DNA from: Flammeovirga yaeyamensis
GTDB taxonomy: Bacteria > Bacteroidota > Bacteroidia > Cytophagales > Flammeovirgaceae
Assembly: GCF_018736045.1 (NCBI RefSeq)
Contig: NZ_CP076132.1
Coordinates: 1,349,501-1,413,500 of the forward strand
Direction: 5' to 3'
DNA length: 64,000 nucleotides
The number at the start of each line of letters is the position of its first letter. Within the stretch, counting starts at the first letter, position 1. This document shows, in pieces, positions 43,542 to 53,490 of this stretch. The position numbers and the translations under genes are program-made. The notes under the pieces were generated by a model. It was given only the letters and a program-made list of their open reading frames with translations. It had not been told where the DNA came from and did not search any database.

Positions 43542-44099
43542 TCTTTGGGAGGAAATTTTCAAAGGATATTGAAAATCTGATGTACATTCATTTATTAATC
43601 GATCAAGTTAGTACAAATCAGAACCCGTTGGAATTGATTCAGCAAGAGAGTTTAATCTATTCAAATTAATTTGGATATATAATAGTTGAATTTACTATAT
43701 AGAATACCTTTAAGTAACATCAATAGATTTTAGTTCATATTATTTTGGGAACTGTAGAATAATATGTACCACATATTTCCCGCAATAAGTTACACAAATC
43801 TATGATATTTTTTGAAACAATTACAAATGTTTTTTAGTGAGTTTTGTTATATATAGAATCTTAACTCTTATTTATACTGTCTATAAATTTCAATCGAACG
43901 TTATCTTCATCAAACTTTGCCAAACTTTCTATTGTCAAAAAGGGATATATCAAATATAAACTGACATAAAGGAAGACAAAGTGTCAATTCGTCATAAATA
44001 GATCAATTGGAATACAATTTGAAAAAATGGCATCAGCGTGTAAACGTATTTTTTGACATGCTATATAAAATTGTACAATAACTAAAAATTATAAACATA
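43542..44099. other. Long AT-rich spacer upstream of htpG
   Basis: This is a 558-base region with no credible gene. It should carry the htpG promoter; a TTGACA-like string at 44054-44059 and TATAAAATTG lie near the start codon, but no clear heat-shock element was recognised. Confidence 0.4.
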
Positions 44100-45974
44100 A
44101 TGGCGGCAAAAGGTTCAATTTCGGTAAATACTGAAAATATCTTTCCAATCATCAAGAAGTTTTTATACTCAGACCACGATATCTTCCTTCGTGAGTTAGT
44201 AGCCAACGCAGTTGATGCTACTCAAAAGCTTCAAAAATTAGCGTCAATGGGTGAGTACGACCAAGAAATGAGCGACGTAACTATCCAAGTAGACGTAGAT
44301 AAAGACAACAAAACTATCTCTATCACTGACCGTGGTATCGGTATGACAGAAGAAGAGGTAGAGAAATATATCAACCAAGTGGCCTTCTCAGGTGCTACAG
44401 AATTCGTAGAGAAATTCAAAGACATCGACACTTCTACTATCATTGGTAAGTTCGGTCTTGGTTTCTATTCTGCATTTATGGTAGCAGATAATGTAGAGGT
44501 GATCACGAAGTCTTACAAAGATGCTCCAGCAGTAAAATGGACTTGCGATGGTTCTACTGAATACGAAATTTCTGAATCAGACAAAGCGGAAAGAGGTACT
44601 ACTATTGTACTTCACGTAAACGAAGATTCTGAAGAATTTGTTGATGAGTTCAGATTACGTCAAATTCTTAACCGTTACTCTAAATACATGCCTATTCCAA
44701 TCCAAGTGGGAGAGGACAAGAGAACAGAGAAAGAAGGAGAAGGTGATGACGCTAAAGACGTTGAAATCGTTGAGCCACACATCATCAACAAGTCGGAGCC
44801 AATCTGGGCAAAAGACCCTAAGTCATTAACTGACGAGGATTACTTAAACTTCTACAAAGAGTTGTATCCAATGTCAGAAGAGCCAATGTTCTGGATCCAC
44901 TTGAACGTTGACTTCCCATTCGAATTGACAGGTATTCTTTACTTCCCTAAAGTGAAGGAAGATGTAACACCTCACAAAGATAAAATTCAATTATACTCAC
45001 GTCAGGTATTCATTACTGATAATGTTGAGGAAATTATGCCAGAATTCTTGCGTTTGATGCACGGTGTAATTGATTCTCCAGACATTCCATTGAACGTTTC
45101 TCGTTCGTACTTACAATCTGATGCAAACGTGAAGAAAATTTCTTCATACGTTACGCGTAAAGTAGCTGACAAATTGAATAGCCTTTACAAAAACGATCGT
45201 GAGAACTTCGAGAAGAAATGGGAAAGCATCGGTCTTTTCGTAAAATACGGAATGATGACTGACGAGAAGTTCTATGACAAAGCGAAGAAATTCTGTTTAT
45301 TGGAATCTTTAGACGGTAAGTTATACAACTTCGAAGAGTACAAAGAGCACGTAAAAGCTCTTCAAGTAGACAAGAACAACAAGTCTGTATTCTTGTATGC
45401 TTCAGATCAAGGAACTCAAGATTCATACATCCAAGCTGCTCAAAAGAAAGGATACGATGTATTGAAAATGGATACACTAATCGACTCTCACTTTATCAGT
45501 AATACAGAGCACAAGTTCGAAGATATTACTATGAAGAGAATTGACTCGGATACTGTAAATAACTTGATCGAAACTGACGAGAAAAACGAGTCAGTTCTTA
45601 CTGAAGAGGAGTCTAACAAATTGGTAGATATCTTTAAAAGAGCGTTAGGTAACGATAAGTTAGAGCCAAAAGTAGAGGCTATGACTGCAGACGAATTACC
45701 TGTCTTGATTACAAAACCAGAGTTTATGCGTCGTATGGAAGAAATGGCAGCTATGCAAGGTGGCATGGGTGCAATGTTCGGCGGCATGGGTGGTGGTGAC
45801 ACGATCACTATCAACGGTAACTCTGAATTTGTATCAAGAATTTTGAAAGAAGAGAAAGAAGAAGAGCAAGACAAATTAGTGAAGCATGCTTATGACTTGG
45901 CTAAATTGACTCAAGGCAACTTAAAAGGTGCTGATCTTACTTCATTTATCAATAGATCTTTAGAATTGATTTAA
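44100..45974 (+). CDS. htpG: Hsp90-family molecular chaperone HtpG
   Basis: This 624-residue chaperone has the GHKL ATPase domain (ELVANAVDAT, DRGIGMTEEEV, GKFGLGFYSAFMVAD), the middle domain with the DIPLNVSRSYLQSD segment, and a C-terminal dimerisation domain. It binds and refolds client proteins in the cytoplasm using ATP. An unusual Met/Gly-rich stretch (AAMQGGMGAMFGGMGGGD, about 555-570) lies near the C-terminus. Base and codon use (GGT, AAC, TAC-rich) suggest high expression. It is a single gene with its own terminator. Confidence 0.97.
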   Translation: MAAKGSISVNTENIFPIIKKFLYSDHDIFLRELVANAVDATQKLQKLASMGEYDQEMSDVTIQVDVDKDNKTISITDRGIGMTEEEVEKYINQVAFSGATEFVEKFKDIDTSTIIGKFGLGFYSAFMVADNVEVITKSYKDAPAVKWTCDGSTEYEISESDKAERGTTIVLHVNEDSEEFVDEFRLRQILNRYSKYMPIPIQVGEDKRTEKEGEGDDAKDVEIVEPHIINKSEPIWAKDPKSLTDEDYLNFYKELYPMSEEPMFWIHLNVDFPFELTGILYFPKVKEDVTPHKDKIQLYSRQVFITDNVEEIMPEFLRLMHGVIDSPDIPLNVSRSYLQSDANVKKISSYVTRKVADKLNSLYKNDRENFEKKWESIGLFVKYGMMTDEKFYDKAKKFCLLESLDGKLYNFEEYKEHVKALQVDKNNKSVFLYASDQGTQDSYIQAAQKKGYDVLKMDTLIDSHFISNTEHKFEDITMKRIDSDTVNNLIETDEKNESVLTEEESNKLVDIFKRALGNDKLEPKVEAMTADELPVLITKPEFMRRMEEMAAMQGGMGAMFGGMGGGDTITINGNSEFVSRILKEEKEEEQDKLVKHAYDLAKLTQGNLKGADLTSFINRSLELI

Positions 45975-46001
45975 TTCATTTTCTAGAATAGATAATCATA
46001 G

Positions 46002-46036
46002 AGGCTATCTCATGTGCAATGAGATAGCCTTTTATT
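46002..46036 (+). terminator. Terminator of htpG
   Basis: The 11-bp perfect stem AGGCTATCTCA (46002-46012) with TGAGATAGCCT (46020-46030) is followed by a TTTATTTT tail, 27 bases after the stop. Confidence 0.93.
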
Positions 46037-46226
46037 TTCATTAGAATCAGATAATACAATCATTAATAATTAATGAAATAAAATTCACAATTTATGATCG
46101 TTTTTTATCTGATTATTAACGATGTCGGGAAATATAACCAATAGATAAGGAAATGTTTATTTCACATTTATTCAAAAATGTACGATATTTGTTATAACGA
46201 AATTCACACATTCTACTTACGTATTA

Positions 46227-46718
46227 ATGATCATGAAAAAACTATTCAGTTGGTCAATATTATTGATCGCAACTTTTGTTCTAAGCAGTAATAACTCACC
46301 AAATAAAGACAAAGATAAACTATATATTTTCGAAGACTTAAACGGTAATAAAGTTAACCTTAAAGACTACAAAGGAAAATTAGTATATATTGATGTTTGG
46401 GCTTCATGGTGTGGTCCATGCTTAAAAGAAATTCCTTCTTTGCAGAAAATCGAAGAAGAATATAAAGATAAAGATATCGTATTCGTAAGCGTTTCTGCTG
46501 ATCAAAGTAAAGATGCTTGGAAAAAGATGGTAGAAAAAAAGGAATTGCACGGAAATCAATTTCATTTAGGCGGTAATTATGAATTTACTGACAAATTTCA
46601 GATTACTGGCATACCAAGATTTATCCTTTTAGGAAAAGATTGTAAAGTGATTGAAGCCAATGCACCCCGTCCATCTGAGGAAGCACTAAAGATGCTTTTC
46701 GAAGAACAAGGCATCTAG
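46227..46718 (+). CDS. TlpA/ResA-like extracytoplasmic thioredoxin
   Basis: This 163-residue protein has an N-terminal membrane or signal segment (residues 4-21) followed by a thioredoxin fold with WCGPC (Cys62, Cys65). LSLQKIEEEY and the cis-Pro of TGIPRFILL complete the fold. TlpA/ResA proteins reduce disulfides in the periplasm, often during cytochrome c maturation. No cytochrome genes are adjacent. The ATG at 46233 (MKKLFSW) is an alternative start. A strong terminator follows. Confidence 0.87.
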   Translation: MIMKKLFSWSILLIATFVLSSNNSPNKDKDKLYIFEDLNGNKVNLKDYKGKLVYIDVWASWCGPCLKEIPSLQKIEEEYKDKDIVFVSVSADQSKDAWKKMVEKKELHGNQFHLGGNYEFTDKFQITGIPRFILLGKDCKVIEANAPRPSEEALKMLFEEQGI

Positions 46719-46736
46719 TACAGTACAAGTACATCC

Positions 46737-46770
46737 AAAAGACCCACGCCCCACAAAGCGTGGGTCTTTT
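46737..46770 (+). terminator. Terminator of the TlpA-like gene
   Basis: The 13-bp stem AAAAGACCCACGC (46737-46749) with GCGTGGGTCTTTT (46758-46770) has an 8-base loop and ends in T residues. Confidence 0.93.
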
Positions 46771-46826
46771 AGTAAGGTGTCTCGCTTACGCCAGTTAGAA
46801 GTCTAAAGAGAAAAAACAAACAAACC

Positions 46827-47243
46827 ATGGTCATCCAAAAACAAATCCGATTAAGATCCTACCCTAGAGGTTACCATATTGTCACAGACGAAGTATTCCA
46901 ACAAATCCCCGAAATAAGAGGCAAATCTGGTATACTTCAAGTTTTCATCCAACACACTTCTGCATCCTTAACGATTAACGAAAATGCAGATCCAGAAGTA
47001 CGAGAAGATTTTGAAAGTCACTTTAATGTGGTACATCCAGAAAATGCCCCTTATTATAAGCATACCTACGAAGGATCCGACGATATGCCAGCCCATTTAA
47101 AAGCATCGACTTTAGGATCGTCTGTAAGTATTCCAATAGGAAACGGTCGACCATTATTAGGCACATGGCAGGGAATTTACCTAGGTGAACATAGAGATAG
47201 AGCTTCGGGTAGAAGTTTGGTCATTACATTTATTGGAGAGTAG
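46827..47243 (+). CDS. yjbQ: YjbQ-family protein (UPF0047)
   Basis: This 138-residue cytoplasmic protein matches the YjbQ family along its length: LQVFIQHTSASLTINENADPEVREDFE, YKHTYEGSDDMPAHLKASTLGSSV, PIGNGRPLLGTWQGIYLGEHRD. Members bind metal through conserved His and Asp residues and some have weak thiamine-phosphate synthase activity. The physiological role is uncertain. It converges on the AsmA-like gene with a single base between the stop codons, so there is no room for a terminator. Confidence 0.93.
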   Translation: MVIQKQIRLRSYPRGYHIVTDEVFQQIPEIRGKSGILQVFIQHTSASLTINENADPEVREDFESHFNVVHPENAPYYKHTYEGSDDMPAHLKASTLGSSVSIPIGNGRPLLGTWQGIYLGEHRDRASGRSLVITFIGE

Positions 47244-47244
47244 A

Positions 47245-48939
47245 TTATTTGGTACTTTTATGGTGTTTTTGCCCATGTTTATAAGCTTTTCTTTCATCAG
47301 GAGGCAATTGCCCATAAGTACCAATAACAGCTGTTTCTGCCCCAGATAAAATGGTATGTATAATAAAATGTACGACAGATTTATATTCTACTCTTACAAA
47401 ATACAGTGGAGCATGTCTACCTCTATTTCCAGGCAGATTTTTATGGTAGACTAAACTATTTGCCGCAAAACCAGTAAGTGATTCTACAAAATTCGATTTA
47501 CTATCGTTTTTACCAGTAAGTTTTAACTTTAAGTCTTTATAATAGAAATCAAGATTTCCTCTACCAATTTTGTCATTCATCTTTACATTAAAATTGATAT
47601 CAATGACCTCGCCTTTTTGAAACATAACTCCCATGTTAGGATGGGTGAAAGCATTTAGATGATACAATGAAAATGCAGGGATATGACCTTCTCCAGTTAA
47701 AAAATGTTCTGATGCAGAATCGGTCAATAAATCGAATGTCATTTTTGCCTTTTTAGAACCAAATAGCCTGCATTGGAGGTCCATATGAATATCTTTCTCT
47801 AGTTCAGTATTAATATTGTTGATGTATAGTTGAAGGTCATCAATCTTTAATATTCCAGGTTGTTTAGCGTTTTTACTTTTCTCTTTATAGATCAATTGAG
47901 AATGATTTAGAGCAAAACGATCCAACTTAATATCATATTCGCTTGTACGTAATAAATGATGAGGTAAAGCTTTTACAACTGTAGTGTCCTCCTCATAATT
48001 TTTATCCCTATAAATAGTGATTTTGGCTCCGTCCAATATCAACTCATCTAAATTGATTACATTGTGTTTAAAGAGACTATTAGGACTAAAACCATTACCT
48101 GATAAAGAGTCCAATACCACAGACATCATGTCCGTTTGTTTCCCCACTCTCTTAAAGAATACCTCGGAAGAAGTCTGAGGCTTTAACTCAAACTTTTGAA
48201 TAGAAAAGGCACTAGCTTCATTCGAAACCCAAAGGCTATCAAATTTGTACTCATACAACCCACCGTAGGCCTTCATAAAGGTAGGTCCGCAGTTGTAAAC
48301 CACTTCATCAATATCAATCAGGTTTTCATCAGTTTCTTCCAAGTGAAAATCGATACCATTCAATCTCAGGTTTTGGGTTGTATGGAAAATGTGCTGATGT
48401 TTATTCTCCTTAGTCACAAGGTATCCATTAAAAGTCACCTCCTTAATATTAATCGATGAAATACCCACTTTATTCAAACGCTGTCCTAATATGTCAAACT
48501 TTGGAATAGGAGAGTGATGATCTTTGGTAGAAGGTTTGTCATCATCCTTTTTCTTCTCTCTGTAGAAATACTGTAAGTTCGGACGAATCAAAGAGAACTC
48601 TTTTACTTGTATATTCCCTAGAAGAAGTCCACTATACAAATGACTAAATTCGATATCAAGTGTATCAACGGTGGCATTGACCCAGTTTTCATTTTCTGAA
48701 TCTACATTCGGTAGAATTGTAATACCTGTAGCTTCTAACTTGCTTTTCTCCCAATGGATTTTAAAATACTGAAAATTTACATAGTAACCATCACCTTTTT
48801 TACCAATAGCCACTTCCTTGATGGCATTCATTGCAAAATCCTCTAATTGATGATTGGCATATTGAACTCCAAAATAGCCTAAAATAGGAATACCAATAAG
48901 TAAAAGTAATCGGATGTAAAGTTTTCTTTTAGACGCCAT
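47245..48939 (-). CDS. AsmA/DUF748-like membrane-anchored protein
   Basis: This 564-residue protein has one N-terminal membrane anchor (residues 7-27) and a long repetitive beta-rich body (LEATGITILPNVDS, VDTLDIEFSHLYSGLLLGNIQVKEFSLIRPNL, INIKEVTFNGY, LRLNGIDFHL). The pattern resembles AsmA/TamB-like bridge proteins, which span the periplasm and take part in lipid or envelope transport. Assignment is by architecture, with no decisive motif. It converges on yjbQ. Confidence 0.6.
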   Translation of the reverse strand: MASKRKLYIRLLLLIGIPILGYFGVQYANHQLEDFAMNAIKEVAIGKKGDGYYVNFQYFKIHWEKSKLEATGITILPNVDSENENWVNATVDTLDIEFSHLYSGLLLGNIQVKEFSLIRPNLQYFYREKKKDDDKPSTKDHHSPIPKFDILGQRLNKVGISSINIKEVTFNGYLVTKENKHQHIFHTTQNLRLNGIDFHLEETDENLIDIDEVVYNCGPTFMKAYGGLYEYKFDSLWVSNEASAFSIQKFELKPQTSSEVFFKRVGKQTDMMSVVLDSLSGNGFSPNSLFKHNVINLDELILDGAKITIYRDKNYEEDTTVVKALPHHLLRTSEYDIKLDRFALNHSQLIYKEKSKNAKQPGILKIDDLQLYINNINTELEKDIHMDLQCRLFGSKKAKMTFDLLTDSASEHFLTGEGHIPAFSLYHLNAFTHPNMGVMFQKGEVIDINFNVKMNDKIGRGNLDFYYKDLKLKLTGKNDSKSNFVESLTGFAANSLVYHKNLPGNRGRHAPLYFVRVEYKSVVHFIIHTILSGAETAVIGTYGQLPPDERKAYKHGQKHHKSTK

Positions 48940-49010
48940 TGATGAATTGATGTAACTAAAGTTTTCGAATTATTGATAATAGTAGAAAAAAATCCCTTTT
49001 CGAAACTAAA

Positions 49011-49044
49011 TAAAAAAAGAGTAAATCTCGAAAAGATCTACTCT
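49011..49044 (-). terminator. Terminator of the YeiH-like gene
   Basis: AGAGTAGATCT and AGATTTACTCT form an 11-bp minus-strand stem with one G-U pair, followed by seven T residues. It lies 36 bases past the stop. Confidence 0.9.
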
Positions 49045-49079
49045 AAGTTAAGGGTTATAATTAATATTTTACTATTTGA

Positions 49080-50033
49080 TTAGAACAGATGTATAACTGC
49101 AATCAAAGAAACAACAGATATTACACTCCAAAGCGTCAAACCTTGGAAGATAGGTCTGATACCTACTTTTTTAATGCTCTGAACATCCAATGTACATCCA
49201 ATAGCAAATAAGGCTAATGCTAAACCTTTATGGGCAATAAAATTAAAAACAGGAGCGAACTCATGAATCGCAGGTACAAATGTATTTAGGATCACCGCAC
49301 CGATAAATCCAAAAATAAAGATCGGCATAGTGCTTAACTTCAATTTTCCAGAAGAACTTACTGCAGCAATTAAAGAGATAGGAACAATCCATAAAGCTCT
49401 AGTTAATTTTACTGTTGTAGCCACTTTTAACGCTTCTTCTCCAAAAGCCTGACCTGCGCCAATTACCGCACTAGTATCGTGAATAGCCAAAGCTGCCCAC
49501 CATCCAAATTGTGTTTGCGTAAGGTCCATAATGTGTCCAACTATTGGGAAAACAACCAAAGCAACAGCGTTTAAAATAAACACCGTACCCATGGCCACAG
49601 AGATCTGTTTCTCATCTGCTTTTAAAGCAGGAGCCATAGCGGCAATTGCACTACCACCACAAATAGCAGTACCCGATGCAATTAATCTGTAAATGGTTTT
49701 ATCAAGTCCTAATTTCTTACCGATAATTGCACCAAAGCTTAATGTAAGTGCAATCGAGGTAAAAGTAATTAATGATCCTTCTGATCCTGTTTCAATCGCT
49801 TCTTTGGCATTCAAACCGAAACCTAAAAATACGACTGACCATTTCAGAAGATTAGAACTTATTTTTTTATTTAATTCTTGATGAGGAATCTTAAAGAAGA
49901 TCGCAAATAAAATTCCTGAAAATAAAGCAAATACACTATTGGTAAAGGGTAGTAAAGTAATGATCGCTAAAGCAGTATAAGTAACTTTATTGATTAATGG
50001 ATTTTGATTGATTGTAGAAATTATCTTTTTCAT
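49080..50033 (-). CDS. YeiH/UPF0324-family membrane protein
   Basis: This 317-residue protein has about ten hydrophobic segments and the family signature SGTAICGGSAIAA and WWAALAIHDTSAVIGAGQAFG. It belongs to the UPF0324 (YeiH/YadS-like, putative sulfate exporter) family; the transported substance is not established. It lies downstream of a LysR regulator in the same direction. Nearby sulfatases could create a need for sulfate export, but that link is inference. It ends at a terminator. Confidence 0.88.
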   Translation of the reverse strand: MKKIISTINQNPLINKVTYTALAIITLLPFTNSVFALFSGILFAIFFKIPHQELNKKISSNLLKWSVVFLGFGLNAKEAIETGSEGSLITFTSIALTLSFGAIIGKKLGLDKTIYRLIASGTAICGGSAIAAMAPALKADEKQISVAMGTVFILNAVALVVFPIVGHIMDLTQTQFGWWAALAIHDTSAVIGAGQAFGEEALKVATTVKLTRALWIVPISLIAAVSSSGKLKLSTMPIFIFGFIGAVILNTFVPAIHEFAPVFNFIAHKGLALALFAIGCTLDVQSIKKVGIRPIFQGLTLWSVISVVSLIAVIHLF

Positions 50034-50107
50034 CGTATTTTCTTTTGTTTTTCACATTACAAAAGTCAACATTCGATGAGAAAAAATGAATCATTAAAAA
50101 GAATGCA

Positions 50108-51007
50108 TTATAACTTTTTGTTATAATGAAGTAGTGCATAGTCCATGAAACGACGTCCAATTCCTATTGATCCACCCTCTTTTATAACAAAATGTAAATC
50201 TCTGTTGATTTCCAGCTCATCAATATCTATAATTTGAAGTTGATCACGATTGAGTTCGTCCAAAACAGAATAAATCGATAAAATAGCATAGTTAGAAGAG
50301 GAGGTAACATACCTTTTGATGCTCTCAGTAGTGTCCAAATACATCACAATATTCAACTCATCTTCGTCGATATTTTTTGATGATAAGGCATTTTCGATAA
50401 TCTTACGCGTACCACTTCCTTGTTCACGCATCACCAAAGGCTTTTTTCTAAATTGAGCAATCGAAATACTATTGCTTTTTGATGCATTCTTTGAGGAACA
50501 TACCAATACGAGTTCATCATTTAGAAAGGGAATATACTTTAAGCCACCTCTGTGTGGATCACCTTCAATCATTCCTATATCAATAACATCTTCCAGTAAC
50601 CAATTTTCTATAGCCTCTGTATTTCCACTTCTAATTTCAACTTTTACATCTTTCACCTTTTGTTGGAAAGTAGCAATCACCGAAGGGATAATGTACTGAG
50701 CAATTGTTGTTGAAGCACCAATTCGAATAGTTCCCCCAATATTTTCTTTTAAGGAGTCGATATCAAAATGTAATTGTCGCTCTAAACTGAAGATTTTATC
50801 ACAATATTGTTTTAGAATTTCACCTGCAGAGGTAAGTTGAATCAACATTCCTTTTCTTTCCAATAAAGGAAGACCATATTCTTCCTCCAATGCTCTGACA
50901 TGTTTTGTTACCGCAGGCTGAGAGATATGTAACGACTCAGCAGCTTTTGTAAAGCTTTGCCTTTGAACAACTTCCGAGAAAACATGTAAGCGAAAATGTG
51001 ATTTCAT
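50108..51007 (-). CDS. LysR-family transcription regulator
   Basis: This 299-residue regulator has an N-terminal winged helix (RQSFTKAAESLHISQPAVTKHVRALEEEYGLPLLERKG) and a LysR_substrate domain with two halves (TIRIGASTTIAQYIIPSVI; LVLVCSSKN). It is encoded 74 bases upstream of the YeiH-like gene, the usual arrangement for YeiE/YeiH-type pairs, and probably controls it. The ligand is unknown. Confidence 0.93.
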   Translation of the reverse strand: MKSHFRLHVFSEVVQRQSFTKAAESLHISQPAVTKHVRALEEEYGLPLLERKGMLIQLTSAGEILKQYCDKIFSLERQLHFDIDSLKENIGGTIRIGASTTIAQYIIPSVIATFQQKVKDVKVEIRSGNTEAIENWLLEDVIDIGMIEGDPHRGGLKYIPFLNDELVLVCSSKNASKSNSISIAQFRKKPLVMREQGSGTRKIIENALSSKNIDEDELNIVMYLDTTESIKRYVTSSSNYAILSIYSVLDELNRDQLQIIDIDELEINRDLHFVIKEGGSIGIGRRFMDYALLHYNKKL

Positions 51008-51217
51008 GAATTGATATTGATCTTAAAAATTTGTATTTTTGATTAGCTTAAAAAAATGACGATCACTCGTAGAAAATCAAGATAATAAAATTGAACGTAT
51101 TAATGTACTGTTTTATTTATTCAACATCAAGTGATACGATTAAATCAAGACTTGTAAAACCAATTAGCAAGTTGCTGAGCAAATAACACATTAACACTGT
51201 CCTAATAACTATCAAAT

Positions 51218-51604
51218 ATGACACTATCAGATGAGAACCCAATGAAGACTGTCTTTATATATGACAGCACAAGTACAAGCCAAGTAGTTTTACTAGCAGA
51301 GGTAAAAACAAAAACAAAAGTAAAAACGGTGGTGCTAAACCATTCCAACTTAACAGTAAAATTACTAAACGAACTTGTCAGAAAAATGCAATCCGGTGCA
51401 GCATGTATGCTGATTAACGAGAACTCACCATGGTATAGATGTTTTAGTAACGACATCAACGAAATGAGTGAATCGGTACTGATACAAACCCTAACAGAGT
51501 ATCCTTCTCTTCTAAAAACACCCATTGTGGTACACGAAGATGAAGTATTAATTGATCCTACCATAGAACATATTTTTGATGTTTATGAGGATATGTATGT
51601 ATAA
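51218..51604 (+). CDS. ArsC/Spx-like protein without the catalytic cysteine
   Basis: This 128-residue protein has a C-terminal half resembling the ArsC/Spx fold (LTEYPSLLKTPIVVHEDEVLIDP, like the family's RPIV strand). The N-terminal loop that should carry CxxC reads YDSTSTSQ, so no thiol is present there. It is probably a non-catalytic or regulatory member. A Met at codon 9 is an alternative start. It lies 29 bases before the DegT aminotransferase gene. Assignment is moderate. Confidence 0.6.
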   Translation: MTLSDENPMKTVFIYDSTSTSQVVLLAEVKTKTKVKTVVLNHSNLTVKLLNELVRKMQSGAACMLINENSPWYRCFSNDINEMSESVLIQTLTEYPSLLKTPIVVHEDEVLIDPTIEHIFDVYEDMYV

Positions 51605-51633
51605 AATTGTATCTATGGAGAAATAATTCTCCT

Positions 51634-52746
51634 ATGCACGTACCTTTTTTAACTTTAGAATCACAACAAAAGAAAATCCGCTCGGAAGTAGTCCAGAAAT
51701 TTACTCAAGTATATGATAAAGGAAATTATATAATGGGTGAAGAATTGACCACTTTCGAGCTTTCTTATGCCCAATTTTCGGGCACAAATTATTGTATTGG
51801 CGTAGGAAATGGATACGATGCACTTAAAATTTCATTGTTGGCACTTGATATAAAAGAGGGAGATGAAGTGATTCTACCTGCTTATTCCTTTTACGCCACT
51901 TTATTATCGATTCTAGAAGTGAAAGCCATTCCCGTTTTTGTAGATATTGATAAAAAAGATGGGTTGATGGATTTGCATCAATTAGAATCAAAGATGACGA
52001 GTAAAACTAAAGCCATCATTGCAGTACATCTATATGGGCATATGGTCAATATGGATCAACTACTTGATGTTGTCAATAAACATCAGTTGTTCCTAATAGA
52101 AGACAATGCTCAGGCACAAGGGGCAGAGTGGAGAAACAAAAGATCAGGTAGTTTTGGACATGTAAACGCCACAAGTTTTTATCCGGGAAAAAACCTTGGT
52201 GCATTAGGAGATGCTGGAGCGATTACAACGAATGACGAAGACTTGTATAAAAAATGTTTGTCGATAAGAAACTACGGGTCAACGGTTAAATATGTACACA
52301 ATACCGTAGGTGTCAATTCTCGTTTGGATGAGTTGCAAGCTGGATTCCTTAATATTAAGCTTAAATACCTGGAAAAGTGGAATTTAGAGCGTCAGAACAT
52401 AGTGGATATGTATTCTGAATTACTTAAAAATGTACGGGATATTTTTCACTTTAGAGCTAAAGATGTATGCTTGCCCGCAAATCACTTATTTACAATTCAC
52501 ACTAAGAAAAGGGAGAAGTTAAAAGAATTTTTAAAAGAAAAAGGAGTGGGTACATTAATCCATTATCCGATACCTTTACATCTTCAGGAAGGAGTAAACT
52601 ATTTAGGATATAAAAAAGGCGACTTCCCCATTGCTGAAGAAATCGCCTCTATTACTTTGAGTCTTCCTTTATTTATTGGTATGACCAACGAACAAGTGAA
52701 ATATGTCTGTGATCAGATCAAATTATTTTTTGATGTTACTGATTAA
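51634..52746 (+). CDS. DegT/DnrJ/EryC1-family aminotransferase
   Basis: This protein of 370 residues is a PLP enzyme of the sugar aminotransferase family. The cofactor Lys186 lies in TSFYPGKNLGALGDAG, Asp157 in FLIEDNAQAQGA, and the substrate region is SRLDELQAGFLNIKL. Such enzymes transfer an amino group to a keto-sugar during surface polysaccharide or nucleotide-sugar synthesis. No other sugar genes adjoin it. The ATG at 51634 is preferred; an upstream TTG frame exists. The 3' end overlaps the convergent outer-membrane gene by 4 bases. Confidence 0.92.
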   Translation: MHVPFLTLESQQKKIRSEVVQKFTQVYDKGNYIMGEELTTFELSYAQFSGTNYCIGVGNGYDALKISLLALDIKEGDEVILPAYSFYATLLSILEVKAIPVFVDIDKKDGLMDLHQLESKMTSKTKAIIAVHLYGHMVNMDQLLDVVNKHQLFLIEDNAQAQGAEWRNKRSGSFGHVNATSFYPGKNLGALGDAGAITTNDEDLYKKCLSIRNYGSTVKYVHNTVGVNSRLDELQAGFLNIKLKYLEKWNLERQNIVDMYSELLKNVRDIFHFRAKDVCLPANHLFTIHTKKREKLKEFLKEKGVGTLIHYPIPLHLQEGVNYLGYKKGDFPIAEEIASITLSLPLFIGMTNEQVKYVCDQIKLFFDVTD

Positions 52747-53321
52747 AATCTTTTACCAAAAGTAACACCCAAACTCCAAGAGTCATATACTTGCTCTTTG
52801 ATGTCGTATTGTAAAGTTGGCGCAATTTCCCATTCACCAGGTAATTCAAACTCTTTTTCAACGACAACTTTACCCACAAAGAAGTTCTTGTTCTTTTCTA
52901 ATTCTAAACCAGGACCAACACCTATATTCCATCCTTTAATTGGAGAATAATAGAGAACCACAGCCCCAACATAGGCAAACTCTCTTTCTAAATGTTCCGC
53001 CTCTTTGGCTTCGCCACCATGATGACCTCCTGTTGCAGGTTCTACCTCCACAACATATTGTGCCATCTCAAGATCGTTTACAATCCCAATAGAAAATTTC
53101 TTATTTAAGCGGTAAGAATAGTCAAATCCAATAGTAGGTACGATTAGCGCATCATGATTTATTGCTTGTGGGATAGCAGTATACCCCATGTAAAAACTTA
53201 CTTTACTTCTACATTTTTTCTCGTGATGTTGTTCTGCTTCATGATGCTCTTGTGCATATGATGGTAGTTGAACCAACATCATAAAGCCAGCAAGGAGGCT
53301 AATCAAGTTTATCTTTTTCAT
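52743..53321 (-). CDS. Small outer-membrane beta-barrel protein, function unknown
   Basis: This 192-residue protein has a signal peptide ending PSYAQ, a His-rich linker (EHHEAEQHHEKK) and alternating amphipathic strands ending TFGKRF, with a terminal aromatic residue typical of outer-membrane barrels. A second His-rich loop (TGGHHGGE) suggests metal binding. It resembles small Bacteroidota OmpA-like or transporter-associated barrels, but no family was fixed. It converges on the aminotransferase gene. Confidence 0.65.
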   Translation of the reverse strand: MKKINLISLLAGFMMLVQLPSYAQEHHEAEQHHEKKCRSKVSFYMGYTAIPQAINHDALIVPTIGFDYSYRLNKKFSIGIVNDLEMAQYVVEVEPATGGHHGGEAKEAEHLEREFAYVGAVVLYYSPIKGWNIGVGPGLELEKNKNFFVGKVVVEKEFELPGEWEIAPTLQYDIKEQVYDSWSLGVTFGKRF

Positions 53322-53490
53322 AATCAGTTTAGTTTAAAATAACACACTACACATCTTCGCAAAGTCGCTATTTTTAAGGATATTTTAAGTGAATGAAAAT
53401 GAATGAATGTTATAAAATTGAAATAAATTGAATACGTATTATCGTTCAAATAGAACGGAAGATGCTGCCTAATTGTACCTTTTTGACATA

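Noticed and set aside
43475-43669. A 64-codon plus-strand frame upstream of htpG
   Set aside because: It starts at a GTG, has no family resemblance, and the opposite strand offers a peptide and terminator of better structure.
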